Shown here piece after piece: positions 39,765 to 50,000 of a DNA stretch of 64,000 bases. The notes under the pieces are model-generated. The model worked only from the letters and a program-made list of their open reading frames with translations, did no database searches and was not told the origin of the DNA. How positions within the stretch are numbered: the stretch's first letter is position 1; each line of letters begins with the position of its first letter. This DNA comes from Paenibacillus chibensis. GTDB taxonomy: Bacteria > Bacillota > Bacilli > Paenibacillales > Paenibacillaceae. The position numbers and the translations under genes are program-made. The stretch lies in the NCBI RefSeq assembly GCF_004001045.1, contig NZ_BIMK01000013.1:124001-188000 (forward strand), in the 5' to 3' direction.

Positions 39765-42163
39765 ACAAATCCATTCGCAAAGCGGCCGTCATCGGCTCCG
39801 GCATCATGGGATCCGGCATCGCGGCCCATCTGGCCAACGTCGGCATCCCGTGCTTACTGCTGGACATGGTGCCCAGACAACTGACCGAGGAAGAAACGGC
39901 CAAAGGCTTGACCCTGGAAAACCCGGCCGTAAGGAACAGGCTTGCAGCATCTGCCATTGCCAAGCTGGCCAAGACCAATCAGGCTCCGCTTTATGACAAC
40001 GCATTTGCTGACCGGATTAAGCCCGGTAACCTGGAGGATCATCTTTCGCAGCTTGCCGAGGTGGACTGGATCATCGAGGTCGTCGTTGAAAACCTGGACG
40101 TGAAAAAGGGCTTGCTTCAAAAAATTGAAAGTGTATGGAAGCCGGGAACGATTGTCAGCTCCAACACCTCCGGCATCTCGATCCATGCGATGGCGGCGGA
40201 ATGCGGGGACGAGTTCAAGAAACACTTCATGGGCACGCACTTTTTTAATCCCCCGAGATATATGAAGCTGCTCGAAATTATCCCGGGGGAGCATACGGAT
40301 CCTGAGCTTGTCACTTACATGAAGGGCTTTTGCGAAAAGGTCCTCGGGAAAGGCGTCGTGCTTGCCAAGGATACGCCGAACTTCATCGGCAACCGCATCG
40401 GCACCTATGGTCTGCTGGTGACGCTGAAGGAAATGACGGAGAACGGCTATACCGTTGAAGAAGTGGACGCGGTAACCGGTCCGGCGATGGGCCGTCCGAA
40501 GAGCGCTACCTTCCGCACGCTGGATCTCGTTGGCCTGGATACGTTCGTGCATGTCGCGGACAACGTATACAACCATGTCTCGGATGAGCATGAGCAGTCG
40601 ATCTTTACGGTACCTCTTGTCATGAAAAGCATGGTCGAGAAGGGCTGGCTCGGGGAAAAGTCGGGTCAAGGCTTCTATTTAAAGAAAAAGGGCGCAGGCG
40701 GCAGCGAGATTCTCGCGCTGGACCTGACCACGATGGAGTATGTGCCACAGAAAAAGCCGAAATCAACCTCATTGGAAGCAGCCAAGCTGGCCAAAGGAGC
40801 CAAGGAGAAGACGAAAGCGCTCCTCGGAGCGAGGGATCGATACTCCGATCTGGCGTGGAATATTCTGAAGCAGGTGCTGATCTATTCCGCGGAGAAGGTC
40901 GGCGAGATCTCGGATTCTATCCAGGAGATCGACGACGCCATGAAATGGGGCTTTTCATGGGAGCTCGGACCGTTCGAAACCTGGGATGCCATCGGCCTCA
41001 AGCGTTCGGTGGAACGGATGGAAGCCGAGGGTCTGAGCGTTCCAGCTTGGGTCAAGGACTGGATCGCCGCAGGCCATACATCCTTCTATAAGAATGAAGA
41101 AGGAAAGCTGTATTCCATCCATATCGGTTCATCCGAGTATAAAGAGGTGGAATTCGCACCGGAAATCATCCATCTTCGCAGCTTAAAGGAACAAAATAGA
41201 GTCATCAAAGGCAATAGCGGCGCCAGCCTGATTGATTTGGGAGACGACGTGACCTGCCTCGAATTCCATTCGCCGAACAACGCGATCGGCGAAGACATTC
41301 TGAGCATGATTACGCAGAGCCTGGAAGAGGTCAGAAGGAACTACAAAGGCATGGTCATTGCCAACCAGGGACGGAATTTCTGCGTAGGGGCGAATATTAT
41401 GCTTCTGCTGATGGAAGCCCAGGACGAAGAATGGGATGAAATTAACGACATTATTCATTTATTCCAAAATACGATGTACAAAGTCAAACGCTTTGAAAAG
41501 CCGGTTGTGGCCGCACCTCACCGGATGTGTCTCGGCGGCGGGGTCGAAGCCTGCATGCCGGCCGATCAGGTGGTGGCATCCGCGGAAACCTACTATGGTC
41601 TGGTTGAAGTTGGCGTCGGCCTGATTCCGGCAGGCGGCGGATGTAAGGAGTTCGCCCTTCGCTCGAGCCAGCAGGCGAATGTGGAAGGCGTCGACCTGCA
41701 GCCGTTCATCAACCACGTATTTCAAACCGTGGGTACGGCGACCGTATCCAGCAGCGGATACGATGCCAAAAAGCTCGGTTATCTTCGCCCTACGGACCGC
41801 ATCGTTGCCAATCAGGACTTTGCCATTTACGAAGCGAAGCAGTCCGTGCTCGGTTTGGCCAATACGGATTACAAGCCGATTCCGGAAGAGAAGATCCGCG
41901 TTGCGGGCGCCGAGGGCAAAGCCGTTCTGCAGCTCGGAGCGATCGAAATGAAGCGCGGCGGCTATATCAGCGATCATGATCTGCTGATCGCCAAGAAACT
42001 TGCTCATGTGCTGGCAGGCGGCGACGTTCCTGCCGGATCACTCGTCACGGAGCAGTATATGCTCGACCTGGAGCGCGAAGCGTTCCTCAGTCTGTGCGGC
42101 GAACCGAAGACGCAGCAGCGTATGCACCATATGCTGACCAAAGGCAAAGCACTCCGAAATTAA
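39761..42163 (+). CDS. fadN: 3-hydroxyacyl-CoA dehydrogenase/enoyl-CoA hydratase FadN
   Basis: 800 residues. The N-terminus [21 protein letters not shown] is the NAD-binding Rossmann loop of 3-hydroxyacyl-CoA dehydrogenase, with [16 protein letters not shown] as its active-site segment. A second dehydrogenase C-domain lies about 190-420, and a crotonase domain is in the C-terminal half ([29 protein letters not shown]). It carries out hydration and oxidation steps of beta-oxidation. Length is close to FadN of B. subtilis. It overlaps fadF by ATGA. Confidence 0.96.
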   Translation: MNKSIRKAAVIGSGIMGSGIAAHLANVGIPCLLLDMVPRQLTEEETAKGLTLENPAVRNRLAASAIAKLAKTNQAPLYDNAFADRIKPGNLEDHLSQLAEVDWIIEVVVENLDVKKGLLQKIESVWKPGTIVSSNTSGISIHAMAAECGDEFKKHFMGTHFFNPPRYMKLLEIIPGEHTDPELVTYMKGFCEKVLGKGVVLAKDTPNFIGNRIGTYGLLVTLKEMTENGYTVEEVDAVTGPAMGRPKSATFRTLDLVGLDTFVHVADNVYNHVSDEHEQSIFTVPLVMKSMVEKGWLGEKSGQGFYLKKKGAGGSEILALDLTTMEYVPQKKPKSTSLEAAKLAKGAKEKTKALLGARDRYSDLAWNILKQVLIYSAEKVGEISDSIQEIDDAMKWGFSWELGPFETWDAIGLKRSVERMEAEGLSVPAWVKDWIAAGHTSFYKNEEGKLYSIHIGSSEYKEVEFAPEIIHLRSLKEQNRVIKGNSGASLIDLGDDVTCLEFHSPNNAIGEDILSMITQSLEEVRRNYKGMVIANQGRNFCVGANIMLLLMEAQDEEWDEINDIIHLFQNTMYKVKRFEKPVVAAPHRMCLGGGVEACMPADQVVASAETYYGLVEVGVGLIPAGGGCKEFALRSSQQANVEGVDLQPFINHVFQTVGTATVSSSGYDAKKLGYLRPTDRIVANQDFAIYEAKQSVLGLANTDYKPIPEEKIRVAGAEGKAVLQLGAIEMKRGGYISDHDLLIAKKLAHVLAGGDVPAGSLVTEQYMLDLEREAFLSLCGEPKTQQRMHHMLTKGKALRN

Positions 42164-42188
42164 CATCCCAGGGGAGGGTGAAATCGAA

Positions 42189-43373
42189 ATGAGAGAAGCA
42201 GTAATCGTATCCATGGCTCGGACGGCCATCGGCCGAGCCAAAAAAGGCAGCTTGGCCCAAACCCGGGCGGATGATTTGGGGAAAGCCGTACTGGAGGCTG
42301 TCATTGACCGAGCTCCTGGCCTGAATAAGGAAGATGTGGAGGATATCATTATCGGGTGCGCCATGCCGGAAGGCGAGCAAGGCCTGAACTTTGCCCGCAT
42401 CATGTCGCTGTATGCCGGCTTCCCGGTTACCGTACCGGCGCTCACGATCAACCGTTTTTGCTCCTCCGGTCTGCAGGCAATCGCTTTCGCAGCGGAGCGG
42501 GTCATGCTAGGGTCTGCGGAGGTGGTGATTGCCGGCGGCGTGGAAAGCATGAGCCATGTGCCGATGACCGGATTTAAGGTTTCGCCGAATCCGAAGCTTG
42601 TGGCCGATATGCCCGAAGTGTATATGGGCATGGGTCATACCGCGGAGGAAGTGGCGGAGCGGTTCGGCATTTCACGCGAGGATCAGGACCGTTTCGCGGC
42701 CCTCTCCCATGAGAAAGCCGCAAAGGCGATTGCCGAAGGGAAATTTACGGATGAGATCATTCCGGTACAGGTAGAACTGAAAACCGTGGATGACAAAGGA
42801 AGGGTGCAAGCCAAATCCTTTACTTTCCAAATGGATGAAGGGGTTCGTGCGGATACGACTCCCGAAGTTCTCGGGAAGCTCAGACCCGCGTTCAAGCTCG
42901 GCGGCACGGTCACGGCCGGAAATGCGTCTCAAACGAGTGACGGGGCTGCCGCGGTCGTGGTGATGAGCAGGGAAAAGGCCGATGAGCTCGGGCTGAAGCC
43001 GCTTGCCACATTCCGCTCCTTCGCGCTCAGCGGGGTGGAGCCGGAAATCATGGGGGTCGGACCGGTGAAGGCGATCCCGAAAGCGCTGCAGATGGCCGGC
43101 ATAACGCAGGACGACGTGAAGCTGTTCGAAATTAACGAAGCCTTCGCCTCCCAGTGCGTGCATATCATCCGTGAACTGGCTATTGACGAGGAGAAGGTCA
43201 ACGTGAACGGAGGCGCGATCGCGCTCGGTCACCCGCTCGGCTGCACCGGAACGAAGCTGACGACGACGCTGATCAGCGAGCTGCGGCGCCGCGGCGGAGG
43301 TTATGGGGTCGTGACGATGTGTATCGGAGGCGGCATGGGTGCCGCTGGCGTATTCGAGGTTCATCCGGAGTAA
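42189..43373 (+). CDS. fadA: Acetyl-CoA acyltransferase (3-ketoacyl-CoA thiolase)
   Basis: 394 residues. The acyl-holding cysteine is Cys91 in [11 protein letters not shown]; the second catalytic Cys lies in [13 protein letters not shown] and the His in [15 protein letters not shown]. It cleaves 3-ketoacyl-CoA with CoA to release acetyl-CoA. It follows fadN by 25 bases with a GGGGAGGG site. Confidence 0.97.
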   Translation: MREAVIVSMARTAIGRAKKGSLAQTRADDLGKAVLEAVIDRAPGLNKEDVEDIIIGCAMPEGEQGLNFARIMSLYAGFPVTVPALTINRFCSSGLQAIAFAAERVMLGSAEVVIAGGVESMSHVPMTGFKVSPNPKLVADMPEVYMGMGHTAEEVAERFGISREDQDRFAALSHEKAAKAIAEGKFTDEIIPVQVELKTVDDKGRVQAKSFTFQMDEGVRADTTPEVLGKLRPAFKLGGTVTAGNASQTSDGAAAVVVMSREKADELGLKPLATFRSFALSGVEPEIMGVGPVKAIPKALQMAGITQDDVKLFEINEAFASQCVHIIRELAIDEEKVNVNGGAIALGHPLGCTGTKLTTTLISELRRRGGGYGVVTMCIGGGMGAAGVFEVHPE

Positions 43374-43469
43374 CGATTTTGTGCGGATCCGCAGCGGCTA
43401 ACTTACTGTTTTATATAAAAAAACGTCATGTGAATTTATTCGATTACAATCGTAAAGGAGAGATAGGGC

Positions 43470-45251
43470 ATGAGCACAACCATGAACAAAGTCATTGGCG
43501 GCAGTTACATTATTGAGGATACCGATTTCAGCCAGATCGTGACGCCGGAGGATTTTACCGAAGAGCATCGCATGATTGCGGAAACAACGGCAGACTTCGT
43601 AGCAGGAGAAATCGTTCCGCATGATGAAGAGATTGAGAAGCTGAACTACGAGCTGACGGTGGAGAAAATGCGTAAAGCCGGCGAGCTCGGACTGCTCGGT
43701 GCGGATGTTCCTGAAGCATACGGCGGACTGGGACTGGATAAAGTCAGCTCGACGCTGATCAATGAAAATCTGACAAAAGCCTCCGCATTCGCGCTCTCCA
43801 TAGGAGCCCATGTCGGCATCGGGACCCTTCCGATTGTATACTTCGGTACGGAGGAGCAAAAGCAGAAATATTTGCCTCTCCTGTCCACAGGCGAGAAAAT
43901 CGCGGCTTACTGCCTGACAGAGCCGTCTTCCGGCTCCGACGCGCAGGGTGCGAAAACAACGGCGATTTTATCGGATGACGGTGAATATTATGTATTGAAC
44001 GGCACCAAACAGTTCATCACGAATGCCGGATTCGCGGATATCTTTATCGTGTATGCCAAAGTAAACGGGACGGATTTCAGCACGTTTATCGTGGAGCGCA
44101 CCATGGAAGGCGTCAGCATCGGACCGGAAGAGAAGAAGATGGGCATCAAGGGCTCCTCGACCTGCCAGCTGATTCTGGAGGATGTTAAGGTTCCGGTCGA
44201 AAACCTGTTGTGGGAAGTCGGCAAAGGCCATTTGATCGCGTTTAACATCCTGAACATCGGACGCTTCAAGCTGGCGGCCGGCTGCGTAGGCGCATCCAAA
44301 GATACGATTGAGCTTGCTGTCCAATATGCGAACGAACGCACCCAGTTCGGACGCAAAATTTCTTCCTTCCCGCTCATCGGGAAAAAGCTGGCGGACATGA
44401 ACACGAAAGCGTTCGTGCTCGAGAGCATGGTATACCGTACCGCCGGTCTGTTCGATGTCGGCCTTGCCGAGGTCGATCACAGCAGTCCGGAAGTTGGATA
44501 CCAATCCGCCAAAGCGATCGCGGAGTACCAGCTGGAATGCTCGATTAATAAGGTATTCGGCTCCGAAGTACTGGATTTCATCGTAGACGAAGGCGTACAG
44601 ATTCACGGCGGTTATGGCTTCACCCAGGAATACCGGGTGGAACGCAACTACCGCGATTCCCGCATTAACCGGATTTTTGAAGGCACGAACGAAATCAACC
44701 GTTTGCTGATTCCGGGTTCCCTGGTGAAAAAAGCAATGAAGGGCCAGCTTCCGCTCATGCAAAAAGCGATGGCGCTTCAAAATGAACTGATGGAGCCGAT
44801 TCCTAATCAGCTGTTTGACGGTACGCTTGAACAGGAAGCGCATCTGCTGAAGATGTCGAAGAAAATCTTCCTGATGTGCGGTGCAGGTGCCGTTCAGAAA
44901 TACCAGCTGAAGCTGGAAGAGCAGCAGGAAATTCTGAGTCATCTGGCGGATATGATGATTTCGGTCTTCGCAATGGAAAGCGCGCTGCTGCGCACACAGA
45001 AGTTGATGGATCGTTCAGGTGAAGACAAAGCGAAGCTTGCCATTCAAATGACGACCGTATTCATTCACGAGGAGTTCGTCAAAATCGAAAATTGGGCCAA
45101 GGAAGTGCTGGCAGCGATGGAATCCGGTGATACGCTTCGCACGCAGCTGTCAGTCCTCAAAAAGCTGGTCCGCAAATCGCCGATCAACGCGCTCGGCATC
45201 AAGAGAGAAATCGCCGCGAAGGTAATCGACGAAGAAGCATACGTTTTGTAA
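43470..45251 (+). CDS. fadE: Acyl-CoA dehydrogenase FadE
   Basis: 593 residues, longer than the short ACADs (about 380), as in FadE/VLCAD-type enzymes with an added C-terminal helical domain (about 400-593). FAD contacts: AYCLTEPSSGSDAQG and the FITNAGFADIFIV loop; C-terminal RIFEGTNEINRLL. It performs the first dehydrogenation of acyl-CoA, giving electrons to EtfAB. It follows fadA by 96 bases without any visible terminator, so it remains in the operon. Confidence 0.96.
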   Translation: MSTTMNKVIGGSYIIEDTDFSQIVTPEDFTEEHRMIAETTADFVAGEIVPHDEEIEKLNYELTVEKMRKAGELGLLGADVPEAYGGLGLDKVSSTLINENLTKASAFALSIGAHVGIGTLPIVYFGTEEQKQKYLPLLSTGEKIAAYCLTEPSSGSDAQGAKTTAILSDDGEYYVLNGTKQFITNAGFADIFIVYAKVNGTDFSTFIVERTMEGVSIGPEEKKMGIKGSSTCQLILEDVKVPVENLLWEVGKGHLIAFNILNIGRFKLAAGCVGASKDTIELAVQYANERTQFGRKISSFPLIGKKLADMNTKAFVLESMVYRTAGLFDVGLAEVDHSSPEVGYQSAKAIAEYQLECSINKVFGSEVLDFIVDEGVQIHGGYGFTQEYRVERNYRDSRINRIFEGTNEINRLLIPGSLVKKAMKGQLPLMQKAMALQNELMEPIPNQLFDGTLEQEAHLLKMSKKIFLMCGAGAVQKYQLKLEEQQEILSHLADMMISVFAMESALLRTQKLMDRSGEDKAKLAIQMTTVFIHEEFVKIENWAKEVLAAMESGDTLRTQLSVLKKLVRKSPINALGIKREIAAKVIDEEAYVL

Positions 45252-45274
45252 TTTCGTGAGATGGGGTGGCCTGG

Positions 45275-46969
45275 ATGACGAATAATCCATGGTTAGATCA
45301 ATATCCTGATGAGGTCCCGCACAATTACGATTATCCCAAGCAAAATCTGGCCCGGTTTTTAATCGATTCAGCGACATTATACCCCCAGCATATTGCGCTG
45401 GATTTTATGGGGAAAAAGATATCCTATGCAAGCTTGCTTAAAGACGTGTACCGTTTTGCGAATGCCCTGCATCGGCTGGGCGTTCGCAAAGGGGACCGCA
45501 TTGCCGTTATGCTGCCCAATTGTCCCCAGGGAGTGATTGCCTATTATGGCACACTCCTTGTCGGCGGTGTGGCGGTTATGACGAATCCGCTCTATGTGCC
45601 GCGTGAGATCGAGCATCAGCTCACCGATTCGGGGGCGAAGGTTATCGTGACCCTGGATGCACTGGTGGAGCGCGTGAATAAAGCGATGGAGCATCATCCG
45701 ATGGAACGGATCATTGTCACATCGCTGAAGGATTACCTGCCGTTTCCGAAAAATTTGCTGTATCCTATTAAGGCAAAAAAAGACGGCATGGCAGCCAAAG
45801 TGGATTATAACGAACGGGTGCTGCCGTTTGTTCCTTTCCTGAAAAACGCAAGTGATGCTCCGATTGAAGTGCCGGTGGATGCGGAAAATGATCTCGCGTT
45901 AATCCAGTACACCGGCGGGACGACCGGCTTTGCCAAAGGCGTCATGCTGACGCACATGAATCTGGTATCTAACACGATTCAGGCGCAGCTGTGGTTCTAC
46001 CGCTCTCAGATCGCGAAGGAAACCTATTTGGCGGCGCTGCCGTTTTTTCATGTGTTCGGGCTGACGGTGCTGCTGAATCAGGCGATGTACATTGCCGGAA
46101 CGCTGCTGTTGATCCCTCGCTTCCAAATTGATGAAGTGCTGAGAACGATTCATAAGAAAAAGCCAACCGTGTTCCCGGGGGCGCCGACCATGTACATTGC
46201 CGTCATTCATCATCCTGAAGTGAGCAGCTTCGATCTGTCGTCCATCCAGATTTGCATTAGCGGCGCAGCCCCACTGCCGTTAGAGGTGCAGGAACGCTTC
46301 GAAAAAATCACGGGCGGCAAGCTGATTGAGGGATACGGGCTGACGGAAGCTTCACCGGTAACGCATGCCAATAATATTTGGGAAAAGAGAAAAACCGGCT
46401 CGATCGGCATTCCTTTTCCAGATACGATCGCTCGGATCGTCCATCCGGAGACCGGGGAGGAAATGCCGCTTGGCGATGTAGGAGAATTGGTCGTCCAAGG
46501 TCCACAGGTCATGAAAGGCTACTGGAACCGGCCGGAAGACACGGAACGAACGCTGCGGGATGGCTGGCTGTACACCGGCGATCTGGCTCGCATGGACGAC
46601 GAAGGATTCTTCTATATTCTTGACCGGCGCAAGGATTTGATCATTGCCGGGGGCTACAACATCTATCCGCGTGAAGTGGAGGAAGTGCTGTTCGAGCATC
46701 CGGATGTGGAGGAAGCGGTCGTTGCTGGCATCCATGACCCTTACCGCGGCGAAAATGTAAAGGCTTACATTGTACTGCGCAAAGGTTCGGAAGTAACGGA
46801 GAAAGAACTGAAGAACTGGTGCAAGGAACGACTGGCGGTATACAAAGTACCGAAGATTTACGAGTTCCGTGATTCGCTGCCGAAGACGCTTGTCGGCAAA
46901 GTACTGCGCCGCAAGCTCATCGAAGAAGAGAACGAGAAGCTCGTGAATCAAGCGAAAGTGGATTTGTAA
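45275..46969 (+). CDS. lcfA: Long-chain fatty-acid-CoA ligase
   Basis: 564 residues from ATG 45275 (GGGGTGG five bases upstream; a GTG nine bases earlier is also open). The AMP-binding P-loop is YTGGTTGFAKGVML; GYGLTEASPVTH and DGWLYTGDLARMDDEGFFYILDRRKDLI are the adenylation and hinge motifs; the catalytic Lys is in LPKTLVGKVLRR. It activates fatty acids to acyl-CoA for entry into the pathway. It starts 23 bases after fadE. Confidence 0.96.
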   Translation: MTNNPWLDQYPDEVPHNYDYPKQNLARFLIDSATLYPQHIALDFMGKKISYASLLKDVYRFANALHRLGVRKGDRIAVMLPNCPQGVIAYYGTLLVGGVAVMTNPLYVPREIEHQLTDSGAKVIVTLDALVERVNKAMEHHPMERIIVTSLKDYLPFPKNLLYPIKAKKDGMAAKVDYNERVLPFVPFLKNASDAPIEVPVDAENDLALIQYTGGTTGFAKGVMLTHMNLVSNTIQAQLWFYRSQIAKETYLAALPFFHVFGLTVLLNQAMYIAGTLLLIPRFQIDEVLRTIHKKKPTVFPGAPTMYIAVIHHPEVSSFDLSSIQICISGAAPLPLEVQERFEKITGGKLIEGYGLTEASPVTHANNIWEKRKTGSIGIPFPDTIARIVHPETGEEMPLGDVGELVVQGPQVMKGYWNRPEDTERTLRDGWLYTGDLARMDDEGFFYILDRRKDLIIAGGYNIYPREVEEVLFEHPDVEEAVVAGIHDPYRGENVKAYIVLRKGSEVTEKELKNWCKERLAVYKVPKIYEFRDSLPKTLVGKVLRRKLIEEENEKLVNQAKVDL

Positions 46970-47074
46970 TCCGAAAGCTAAGCTATAATCCACTTCGCGG
47001 CTACCGCAAATACGGCAACTAAGCCTTGGCCGATTTAGGGAAGTTCAATGCAATCAGCAAAGGAGGTTTAACAT

Positions 47075-47512
47075 ATGGAACACGCATCCGGCGGCAGTTT
47101 TCCCGATCTCGAGCGTCTGGAGCGGGCAGCCAAGAATACCTTCTGGGATTTTATCGGCTGCGAAATTGTCGATATCAATGAGAAGCAGGTCGTCGTCGCG
47201 TTCGATATTCAGCCGCATCACTTGAATCTGATCGGAATTTTGCACGGAGGGATGCATGCCTCCGTTATCGATTCCGCGATGGGGATCATCGTCATGCTGG
47301 CGCGGCCAGGAGTTAGTGTCGTTACCGTGGGGCTAAATATGAACTACGTTGCTCCTTCGTCCGAAGGACGTGTGGTGGTGAGCGCTGAGCTGATTCACAG
47401 CTCACGCAAACTGATCACGGCGCAGGCTTATGCCCGCAAGGAAAACGGGGATTTACTGGCATTCGGCACAGGAACGTTCCGCGTATTGGATAAACCGATT
47501 CCGGGTTCTTAA
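47075..47512 (+). CDS. PaaI-like hotdog thioesterase
   Basis: 145 residues, AAAGGAGG upstream. Hotdog fold motif LNLIGILHGGMHASVIDSAMGI with the HGG turn and the Asp of VIDSAMG, as in PaaI/YbdB-type thioesterases. It hydrolyses acyl-CoA or aryl-CoA esters. It lies about 100 bases after lcfA in the same direction; placed with beta-oxidation genes, it might free CoA from stalled intermediates. Confidence 0.92.
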   Translation: MEHASGGSFPDLERLERAAKNTFWDFIGCEIVDINEKQVVVAFDIQPHHLNLIGILHGGMHASVIDSAMGIIVMLARPGVSVVTVGLNMNYVAPSSEGRVVVSAELIHSSRKLITAQAYARKENGDLLAFGTGTFRVLDKPIPGS

Positions 47513-47567
47513 GAGTGGATCATTGCAAGTTATGCCGTTTGAGAAAGTACGAATGAGGAGGAGAGAT

Positions 47568-47894
47568 ATGTCCATCAAAGATGAGCTCCAGGAGCTCGCA
47601 GACAAGATGAACGCCAGACCGGAACCGATCGAAACCCTGCATGCCGTTTACCGTTTTAACATTGGCGACAGCGGAATGTATCAGGTTGCTTTTGAGAATG
47701 CGAGAGTCGTCGTTACCGAGGGAGCCGAAGGCAGCGCAGATTGCATCTTGACCTTATCCGAGAAAAATTTCCATAAATTGATCGAGGACGATCTCAACAC
47801 GACGATGGCTTTTATGACGGGTTCGCTGAAGGTCGACGGCAAGATCGGACTTGCGCTGAAGCTGCAGGAAATATTGAAGCAGTACGCTTCATAA
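47568..47894 (+). CDS. SCP2 sterol-binding domain protein
   Basis: 108 residues from ATG 47568 with AGGAGGAGAG close upstream. The whole protein is one SCP2 fold: YRFNIGDSGMYQVAFENARVVVTEGAEGSADCILTLSEKNFHKLI, then MTGSLKVDGKIGLALKLQEIL. SCP2 domains have a lipid cavity that can bind fatty acyl-CoA. As last gene of the fad unit (56 bases after the thioesterase) it may carry acyl-CoA between enzymes; that is inference. A terminator follows. Confidence 0.93.
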   Translation: MSIKDELQELADKMNARPEPIETLHAVYRFNIGDSGMYQVAFENARVVVTEGAEGSADCILTLSEKNFHKLIEDDLNTTMAFMTGSLKVDGKIGLALKLQEILKQYAS

Positions 47895-47916
47895 CGTTTG
47901 CAAGAACCCTAGATGA

Positions 47917-47962
47917 AAAGCCCAATTTCTCAAATTTACAGCTGAGAAATCGGGCTTTGTTT
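47917..47962 (+). terminator. Terminator of the fad operon
   Basis: AAAGCCC (47917-47923) pairs with GGGCTTT (47952-47958), enclosing ATTTCTCA/TGAGAAAT, then GTTTGG. A long, nearly perfect stem. Confidence 0.85.
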
Positions 47963-48044
47963 GGTTTTATTCATTGTGTTTATATTAAATGGCATTAATT
48001 ATAAATACAATGAACTACAAATCGATTTCGCAAGCTTTCCGTCT

Positions 48045-48917
48045 TCAATAGATCTCTGTCGCATCAGAGGGAAGAGACTGTACACGTTTGAGATACGTCG
48101 TTACTTGATGATCGTCTTCCTCGGGGTAATCGAATCCGAAATGCTCTGCGACAAAATGGGCCGTGCTGCGGAACAAGCGGCATGTCGCGAACAGGGCTTT
48201 CCACACGTCTTCGTAGCTTCCGCCGGGATAGGTCGTGAGGAGTTCGTTCCAGCTCTGCTTGGTCAGGTAGTTTTGCAGGTATTTACCGTTTTTGCCGGTG
48301 CTCACGGAAAAATCCGTTTGAATGCCAACCTGCCACTCCAGCATTTGGATCAGCATCGGTCTCATCACTTTCTGCAAATGATCCTGGGCATACAGAAACT
48401 CTTTTCTCCATAGACCTTTAGCGACATACGTGGATACCCACCAGAACTCATTGCAGCAATCGGCAAAAAATGCGGCGGAAGGCCGACCGACCCAATAATC
48501 CACATCCGTTGGCACCGCAACTTCCGGGAGCGCCTGATCCTTGTCGAGGAGAATTACCGTCAGCTTATCCTCGCGGCAGTAGGTCTCTTTTTCGCTCATG
48601 GGTACAAGCATCAGATCAATTCGGTTCCCATCCGTAAACAGCATCAAATACGAAAAGCGGTCGCCAAGAGTCGGAGGAAACATAGACATTTCTTCCGGCG
48701 TTTGCATGATGATCCGATCGCCGAACACTTCCACCCAGCTTGGATTCTGGAGGAAGGTGTCCATTTCGGTAACGAGATACACGATATCATAATCCTGGAA
48801 CGGATCCGCAGGAGCGTTCGGATTGGTACGGGAGCCGTTCATGCCAACCGCCCGGATGCGTTCATCCTTTGCTGCGACATTCAATATCAAATCCATCATT
48901 TCTGATTGTGTTCGCAT
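48045..48917 (-). CDS. Aminoglycoside 6-adenylyltransferase-like (AadK/Ant6)
   Basis: 290 residues from ATG 48917, which shares bases with the stop of the preceding gene (TAATG). Nucleotidyltransferase motif: AVGMNGSRTNPNAPADPFQDYDIVYLV, with the GSRT loop and the DYDI metal-binding aspartates. FTDGNRIDLMLVP gives the third acidic residue. Members adenylylate streptomycin at O-6. In Bacilli such chromosomal copies are common and often cryptic. It is translationally linked to the dienoyl-CoA reductase-like gene, an unexpected partner. Confidence 0.9.
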   Translation of the reverse strand: MRTQSEMMDLILNVAAKDERIRAVGMNGSRTNPNAPADPFQDYDIVYLVTEMDTFLQNPSWVEVFGDRIIMQTPEEMSMFPPTLGDRFSYLMLFTDGNRIDLMLVPMSEKETYCREDKLTVILLDKDQALPEVAVPTDVDYWVGRPSAAFFADCCNEFWWVSTYVAKGLWRKEFLYAQDHLQKVMRPMLIQMLEWQVGIQTDFSVSTGKNGKYLQNYLTKQSWNELLTTYPGGSYEDVWKALFATCRLFRSTAHFVAEHFGFDYPEEDDHQVTTYLKRVQSLPSDATEIY

Positions 48918-49771
48918 TATTTTCCTTTCCTGGTCAGCTGGCCAAGGAGATCCCACTGTTCATCCGTCACTTGACGAAGATCGTTGAATTGTCCCGCCCC
49001 CTGAAGCCATTCGCCGCCATCGATCGTAATCACTTCACCATTAATATAAGCGGCATAATCCGAAATGAGGAAAGCGGCAAGATTGCCCAGTTCTTCTTTG
49101 TCGCCCACCCGTTTGAGGGGGATGCGATCCATCATTTTCTCTTCCAGCTCTGGTGTCGGCGACAAGCGCGACCAGGCGCCTTCTGTCGGAAAGGGTCCTG
49201 GAGCAATGGCCGCCTGGCGGATGCCATACTTGGCCCATTCAACTGCAAGCGAGCGGGTAAGGGCAAGAACGCCTGCCTTAGCAGCGGCGGAAGGCACGAC
49301 ATACCCAGAACCGCTGGAAGCGTAAGTCGTTACGATATTAAGCATCATCCCTGGCCGTTTTTGCTCAATCCAGCGTTTCCCTACCTCCAGGGTAGCGTAG
49401 AAGGTACCGTGCAGTACAATATTGAGGACCGCGTCAACGGCTCGGGAAGACAGTCTTTCGGTGGGACTGATAAAGTTGCCTGCAGCGTTGTTCACCAGAA
49501 CGTCTAACGCTCCGAAATGCTCCTCAACCGCATCAACAAGCGCGCTGATTTGATCGGGATCTCGGACATCGCAAGGCTTGTAAAACACACTGTAACCGCT
49601 TGCAGATAGCTCGGCGGATGTCTGCTTCAGCACTTCTTCACGGCGTCCAGTGATTGCAAGCTTGGCTCCAAGCTTCAGAAACTTTTCCCCCATGGCCCGG
49701 CCGAGCCCTGTTGCTCCTCCTGTGATCAATACGACTTTATCCTTCAGCAAATCACTCGAAAATGGCTCCAA
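48917..49771 (-). CDS. fadH: 2,4-dienoyl-CoA reductase-like SDR
   Basis: 284 residues from TTG 49771 with AGGAGG eight bases upstream; the frame is open further but no site is seen. SDR cofactor loop TGGATGLGRAMG and the NNAAGNFISPTERLS stretch that marks the 2,4-dienoyl-CoA reductase/FadH group; the usual YxxxK catalytic tyrosine is replaced (SAAAKAG region), as in that subgroup. It removes double bonds so that unsaturated fatty acids can be degraded. Its nearness to the fad locus supports this, although it lies on the other strand. Confidence 0.85.
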   Translation of the reverse strand: MEPFSSDLLKDKVVLITGGATGLGRAMGEKFLKLGAKLAITGRREEVLKQTSAELSASGYSVFYKPCDVRDPDQISALVDAVEEHFGALDVLVNNAAGNFISPTERLSSRAVDAVLNIVLHGTFYATLEVGKRWIEQKRPGMMLNIVTTYASSGSGYVVPSAAAKAGVLALTRSLAVEWAKYGIRQAAIAPGPFPTEGAWSRLSPTPELEEKMMDRIPLKRVGDKEELGNLAAFLISDYAAYINGEVITIDGGEWLQGAGQFNDLRQVTDEQWDLLGQLTRKGK

Positions 49772-50000
49772 TACGAGAACCTCCTTGATTTGTGGTCTGG
49801 AAATAATTAGAATACTTGTCTTAAATATAATAGAATTTCTGACAGCTGTATAGCATCGGAGCCGGTAATCGTTGAATTGAATTCTTTTCAACAAGGCAAG
49901 GGAAACGTACAATAGGTTCTAACATGAAAAGCATTCCTTCTTACGCTCCTGTTATTTTCTGAGTTGAGTTCACGACATCATTTTAGAAAGGGTTGAACTT

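Noticed and set aside
43968..44942. A 324-residue antisense frame
   Set aside because: It is opposite fadE, whose motifs are complete; the antisense product shows no family traits.
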